DNA from: Dialister sp.
GTDB lineage: Bacteria; Bacillota; Negativicutes; Veillonellales; Dialisteraceae
Direction of reading: 5' to 3'
Assembly: GCA_022722495.1 (NCBI GenBank)
Contig: JAIJLI010000103.1
Coordinates: 1-7,111, forward strand
Length of the DNA: 7,111 nucleotides
The notes under the pieces were generated by a model, which was not told where the DNA came from, searched no databases, and was given only the letters and a program-made list of their open reading frames with translations. The translations under genes were made by a program, and so were the position numbers. The number at the start of each line of letters is the position of its first letter. The first letter of the stretch is position 1. Below are positions 4,607 through 7,111 of the stretch, one piece after another.

Positions 4607-4758
4607 GGCATCACTATTATTTATACTTCGCGGCACGTCCCATAGGCTAAGTTTGGAAGCAGGGATAAAAATTAGTGGCTAGGGATTAGGAGTCTCAAGT
4701 GACTGGTGCCTGGAATGCCAGCTCACGGCATCGCCATTATTTATACTCTGCGGCGCTT
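4607..4758 (+). repeat. Pair of direct repeats 120 bp apart
   Basis: The segment 4607-4638 (GGCATCACTATTATTTATAC then TTCGCGGCAC) recurs at 4727-4758 as GGCATCGCCATTATTTATAC then TCTGCGGCGC, exactly 120 bp downstream. The 120-bp unit between them also holds GACTA-type low-complexity DNA (4672-4700). No gene is seen in 4441-4868; the frames here lack ribosome binding sites and recognisable domains. Confidence 0.65.
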
Positions 4759-4783
4759 CTTTTTTATACGACGCACCACCCCC

Positions 4784-4818
4784 GTTGAACCCGCTGAAAC
4801 TGTTGAACCCGCTGAACC
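4784..4818 (+). repeat. 9-mer tandem array with an 18-bp period
   Basis: Four degenerate copies of GYTGAAMCY (GTTGAACCC, GCTGAAACT, GTTGAACCC, GCTGAACCT). A perfect 15-mer GTTGAACCCGCTGAA is repeated at 4784-4798 and 4802-4816. The complement contains GGTTCA, like the heptamer array at 754-814. Confidence 0.75.
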
Positions 4819-4868
4819 TCTTTCGCACGTAATCAAAGGGCACCTCGACCCACGGGCTAACCCCAAGC

Positions 4869-4903
4869 CAAAAAGAGCAGCGACATGGCCGCTACTCTTT
4901 TTG
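4869..4903. terminator. Intrinsic terminator of amt, bidirectional
   Basis: CAAAAAGAG-C-AGCG pairs with CGCT-A-CTCTTTTTG around a 7-base loop, with one C-A mismatch. The A-run and T-run flanks make it work on either strand. It starts 18 bases past the amt stop, so it most likely ends amt transcription (minus strand). Confidence 0.8.
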
Positions 4904-4920
4904 CATGCTATATGAATTTC

Positions 4921-6735
4921 TTATTTCTTTTCTTCTTCGATGGGATAGTCCTGCAGAGCATCGTATCCTTCTTCACCGGTGCGGATCTTTACCGCATTGT
5001 CAATGGTGGAGACAAAGACCTTGCCATCGCCATACTTGCCGGTGTAGAGAGCCTTCTTCGCTACCTCGATGATGGTGCGGGGAGAGATCTTGGATACCAC
5101 GATGTCGATGCGGACCTTTGGCAGAAGCTTTGCCGAGACGGCAGCGCCGCGATACATCTGCGTCTGTCCTTTTTCAAGACCGTAGCCCAGTGCCTTCGTG
5201 ACGGTCATGCCAGTGATGCCGATGGCTTCCATGGCAGCCTTCAGGATCTCGAAGCGTTTATCCGAAGTAATGATCGTGACGCAGTAGAGGCGGTGTCCAT
5301 CGGATGGCAGTTCTTTCGGCACGATCTTTTCTGCTTCCGCTTTCTTTTCTTCCGCAAGCGGTACTTCGACGGCATCTTTCGGTGCCTTGCCTGCTTCCAG
5401 TGCTTCGACTGTGGTGTCCGGTGCCATCATGAAGTCTGCATACGCAGAGACGAGACCGTGTTCTTCGAAGTCAAGGCCATTGATCTCTTCTTCACGGGTG
5501 ACGCGAAGACCATTCGTAGCTTTGATGATGCGGAATACAATGTTTATCGCAACGAATACGTAGAGGGCTACAACGACAACGCCGAGGACCTGGATCATGA
5601 GGAAATGCGGATTTCCTGTGTAGAGAAGGCCGTCTTTGACAGAGAAGAAACCGGTCAGGATGGTGCCGAGTGCACCGCACACGCCGTGAGCGGAGATGGC
5701 GCCGACAGGGTCATCGATCTTCAGCTTCTGATCGACGAATTCGACTGCATAGACGATCGCGATGCCGGCGATGACGCCGATCCAGAAGGAACCGGCCACG
5801 GAAACGACATCCGTGCCTGCGGTGATGGCTACGAGACCGGCAAGACCGCCGTTCAGTGTCATAGAAACATCCGGTTTGCCATATTTCACCCAGGTGAGAA
5901 GCATGGTGGTGACAGCACCGGCAGCGGCTGCCATATTCGTGGTGACCATGATGCTGGCGACGGAGAGGATCGTATCATCGCCGGTCATGGAAACGGTGGA
6001 GCCGCCATTGAATCCGAACCAGCCCATCCACAGGATGAACATGCCAAGGCAGGCAAGAGTGATGGAGTGACCGGGGATCGCATTGACGCTGCCATCCTTA
6101 TTGTACTTGCCAATTCTTGGTCCAAGAAGAGATGCACCGACCAGAGCGCAAACGCCGCCGACCATGTGTACACAGGTGGATCCGGCAAAGTCATGGAAGC
6201 CGAGCTCGGAGAGCCAGCCGCCGCCCCAGATCCAGTGTCCGGAGATCGGATAGATCAGGAGAGAGATCACAACGGAATAGATGCAGTAAGAGGAAAATTT
6301 CGTACGTTCAGCCATCGCGCCGGAGACGATCGTCGCAGCGGTCGCACAGAAGACGGTCTGGAAGAAGAGGTAGACCAGCGGAGGATAGCCTGCATCGCCG
6401 GTGTCATAGTGGGTGACGAAGAGATCCGGCGTGCCGATGATGCCGCCGATGTCTTCACCGAACATAAGACCGAAGCCCAGGATCCAGAAAACGATGGTGC
6501 CCAGTGCAAAGTCCATGAAATTCTTCATGACGATGTTGCCTGCATTCTTTGCTCTCGTGAGCCCAGTCTCCACCATCGCAAATCCCGGCTGCATGAAGAA
6601 TACCAGGATAGCCCCCAGCAGTGTCCAGGTCGTATCCACAGAGGAGTACTTTCCCTCCGCATCCGCCGCCATGATCATGGTCGGCGTGCACAAGGCCGCC
6701 GCCAGGAGCGGCCACTTGGCTAAAACTTTTCTCAT
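4921..6735 (-). CDS. amt: Ammonium transporter with fused C-terminal PII (GlnB-type) domain
   Basis: A membrane ammonium channel joined to its own regulator. The protein has 604 residues. A signal-like N-terminus (1-23) leads into the Amt fold (about 32-405) with Trp170 in HWIWGGGW, Asp182 in DFAGST, and the pore twin histidines His190 and His350 (AISAHGVCG). The Amt tail EEEINGLDFEEHG is followed by an acidic linker of about 50 residues. A PII domain then spans about 485-592: GITGMTV, T-loop GYGLEKGQTQMYRG, the ATP-binding TGKYGDGKVFV and KIRTGEE. At the place of E. coli GlnB Tyr51 (uridylylation site) there is Val533, and at Gln39 (a ligand of the Mg-2-oxoglutarate site) there is Glu521. 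The start is ATG 6735, with AGAAGGG 10 bases upstream; a GTG at 6744 would be too close to that site. PII probably gates the channel in response to nucleotide state. Confidence 0.95.
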   Translation of the reverse strand: MRKVLAKWPLLAAALCTPTMIMAADAEGKYSSVDTTWTLLGAILVFFMQPGFAMVETGLTRAKNAGNIVMKNFMDFALGTIVFWILGFGLMFGEDIGGIIGTPDLFVTHYDTGDAGYPPLVYLFFQTVFCATAATIVSGAMAERTKFSSYCIYSVVISLLIYPISGHWIWGGGWLSELGFHDFAGSTCVHMVGGVCALVGASLLGPRIGKYNKDGSVNAIPGHSITLACLGMFILWMGWFGFNGGSTVSMTGDDTILSVASIMVTTNMAAAAGAVTTMLLTWVKYGKPDVSMTLNGGLAGLVAITAGTDVVSVAGSFWIGVIAGIAIVYAVEFVDQKLKIDDPVGAISAHGVCGALGTILTGFFSVKDGLLYTGNPHFLMIQVLGVVVVALYVFVAINIVFRIIKATNGLRVTREEEINGLDFEEHGLVSAYADFMMAPDTTVEALEAGKAPKDAVEVPLAEEKKAEAEKIVPKELPSDGHRLYCVTIITSDKRFEILKAAMEAIGITGMTVTKALGYGLEKGQTQMYRGAAVSAKLLPKVRIDIVVSKISPRTIIEVAKKALYTGKYGDGKVFVSTIDNAVKIRTGEEGYDALQDYPIEEEKK

Positions 6736-6788
6736 TTTTACCACACCCTTCTAAAAAAAAGAAATAAGAATTTTCCCGTACATAGAGA

Positions 6789-6812
6789 AAGCCCGGGCAT
6801 CTGCCCGGGCTT
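6789..6812 (-). terminator. Second hairpin of the amt leader
   Basis: AAGCCCGGGC and GCCCGGGCTT form a 10-bp GC-rich stem with a 4-base loop, followed on the minus strand by TTCTCTATG, a weak U-tract. It lies 54 bases before the amt start, so it may pause or end leader transcripts or shape the mRNA 5' end. Confidence 0.6.
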
Positions 6813-6820
6813 CATTGTCC

Positions 6821-6854
6821 AAAAGAAAAAGTCTCGATGCCCCTGCATCAAGAC
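6821..6854 (-). terminator. Intrinsic terminator in the amt leader (attenuator candidate)
   Basis: GTCTTGATGC (6854-6845) pairs with GCATCGAGAC (6840-6831; one G-U pair) around AGGG and is followed directly by TTTTTCTTTT (6830-6821). This is a good intrinsic terminator placed between the amt promoter and the gene. A small ATTCA-GCAA-TGAAT hairpin (6892-6879) precedes it. A complete antiterminator was not found. Confidence 0.75.
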
Positions 6855-6900
6855 CTCTTTGTCCTCTGTGTACTTGTCATTCATTGCTGAATATGCAGAT

Positions 6901-6929
6901 ATGATAACGCTAAGAGGCGCCGCCGTCAA
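6901..6929 (-). promoter_or_regulatory. amt promoter
   Basis: A -35 box TTGACG (6929-6924) and a -10 box TATCAT (6906-6901) with a 17-bp spacer, each 5 of 6 to the housekeeping consensus. Start expected near 6894, giving a leader of about 160 bases before amt. No sigma-54-type GG/GC boxes are seen here. Confidence 0.72.
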
Positions 6930-6999
6930 GAGGGAAAATGGGAAAATTTGTCAGAAAGGGAATCAGTAAAGGATTCGGAGTTCAGGGTCAGCCCCTGGG

Positions 7000-7111
7000 T
7001 AATGCTATTAAGTAAGCGGCAGAACGTTCTTGGCTCCCCATCGGGGGAGCTGCCCGAAGGGCTGAGGGGGCTACGTAGCGGTATTGCATGAAAATGTTGG
7101 AATATCGATAG
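7000..7111. mobile_element. MITE-like element, second copy (diverged; right end not identified)
   Basis: It begins TAATGCTATTAAGTAAGCGG, then has the palindrome AGAACGTTCT (7021-7030) and the hairpin GCTCCCC-ATCG-GGGGAGC (7033-7050). This closely matches the complement of 4440-4386 in the complete copy. From about 7052 it diverges (GCCCGAAGGGC, then CTACGTAG at 7071-7078), although TACGTA is also present in the first copy (4359-4364). No right terminal repeat is seen before the window ends, so the element is either longer than the first copy, truncated, or fused to other DNA. The 70 bases before it (6930-6999) show no feature. Confidence 0.7.

Noticed and set aside
4885..6723. A 612-codon open frame on the plus strand opposite amt
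   Set aside because: It mirrors amt codon structure, is rich in Asp, His and Arg with no recognisable domain, and has no ribosome binding site. The opposite strand encodes an unmistakable Amt-PII protein.
6738..6884. A 48-codon frame through the amt leader ending 2 bases before the amt ATG, a possible leader peptide
   Set aside because: There is no ribosome binding site before its ATG, and the frame consists of the two terminator hairpins and poly-pyrimidine DNA. It might deserve ribosome profiling but is not supported as a gene.
6843..6898. Possible antiterminator in the amt leader: CTGCAT (6898-6893) with ATGCAG (6848-6843)
   Set aside because: With the promoter placed at 6929-6901 most of CTGCAT would lie upstream of the transcription start, so the pairing probably cannot form in the RNA.

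Overview
The window reads as chromosomal DNA of an anaerobic Firmicute with a diderm-type transporter set. It is most likely a member of the Negativicutes (a Veillonellaceae/Selenomonadales-like genome). The grounds are a T-box leader, a lipoprotein TRAP binding protein, strong AGGAGG ribosome binding sites, an Amt-PII fusion, and many short interspersed repeats between genes. The genus cannot be fixed from the sequence alone.

Layout. On the minus strand, 1-2251 holds a TRAP transporter operon in transcription order dctP, dctQ, dctM (dctM runs off the left edge). About 500 bp of repeats separates dctP from dctQM: a heptamer tandem array and three copies of a two-hairpin element. Upstream of dctP, at about 2378-2612, is a complete T-box riboswitch with its own promoter, a Stem I, the T-box sequence and a mutually exclusive antiterminator/terminator pair. 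The transporter is therefore probably induced when one tRNA is uncharged. The specifier looks like GUC (Val), and the UGGU bulge fits a tRNA with A73, as tRNA-Val has. Divergently, on the plus strand, lie ogt (methylated-DNA cysteine methyltransferase) and a low-molecular-weight protein tyrosine phosphatase.

Region 3879-4920 carries no credible gene. It starts with a dense cluster of DnaA boxes (3912-4157) that looks like a replication origin or a DnaA-titration site, with no dnaA or dnaN gene beside it here. After it come a 112-bp MITE-like element with 18-bp terminal inverted repeats (4329-4440), several low-complexity or dispersed repeats, and a probable bidirectional terminator (4869-4903).

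From 6735 down to 4921, on the minus strand, is a 604-residue ammonium transporter fused to a C-terminal PII (GlnB-type) domain. The PII T-loop lacks the uridylylated tyrosine. Its promoter (6901-6929) is followed by a leader with an intrinsic terminator, so the gene may be controlled by attenuation. The right edge (7000-7111) holds a second, diverged copy of the MITE-like element.

The common theme is nitrogen and amino-acid supply: a T-box-controlled TRAP uptake system and a self-regulated ammonium channel, each with a structured leader. The most notable items are the T-box on a TRAP operon and the orphan DnaA-box cluster.
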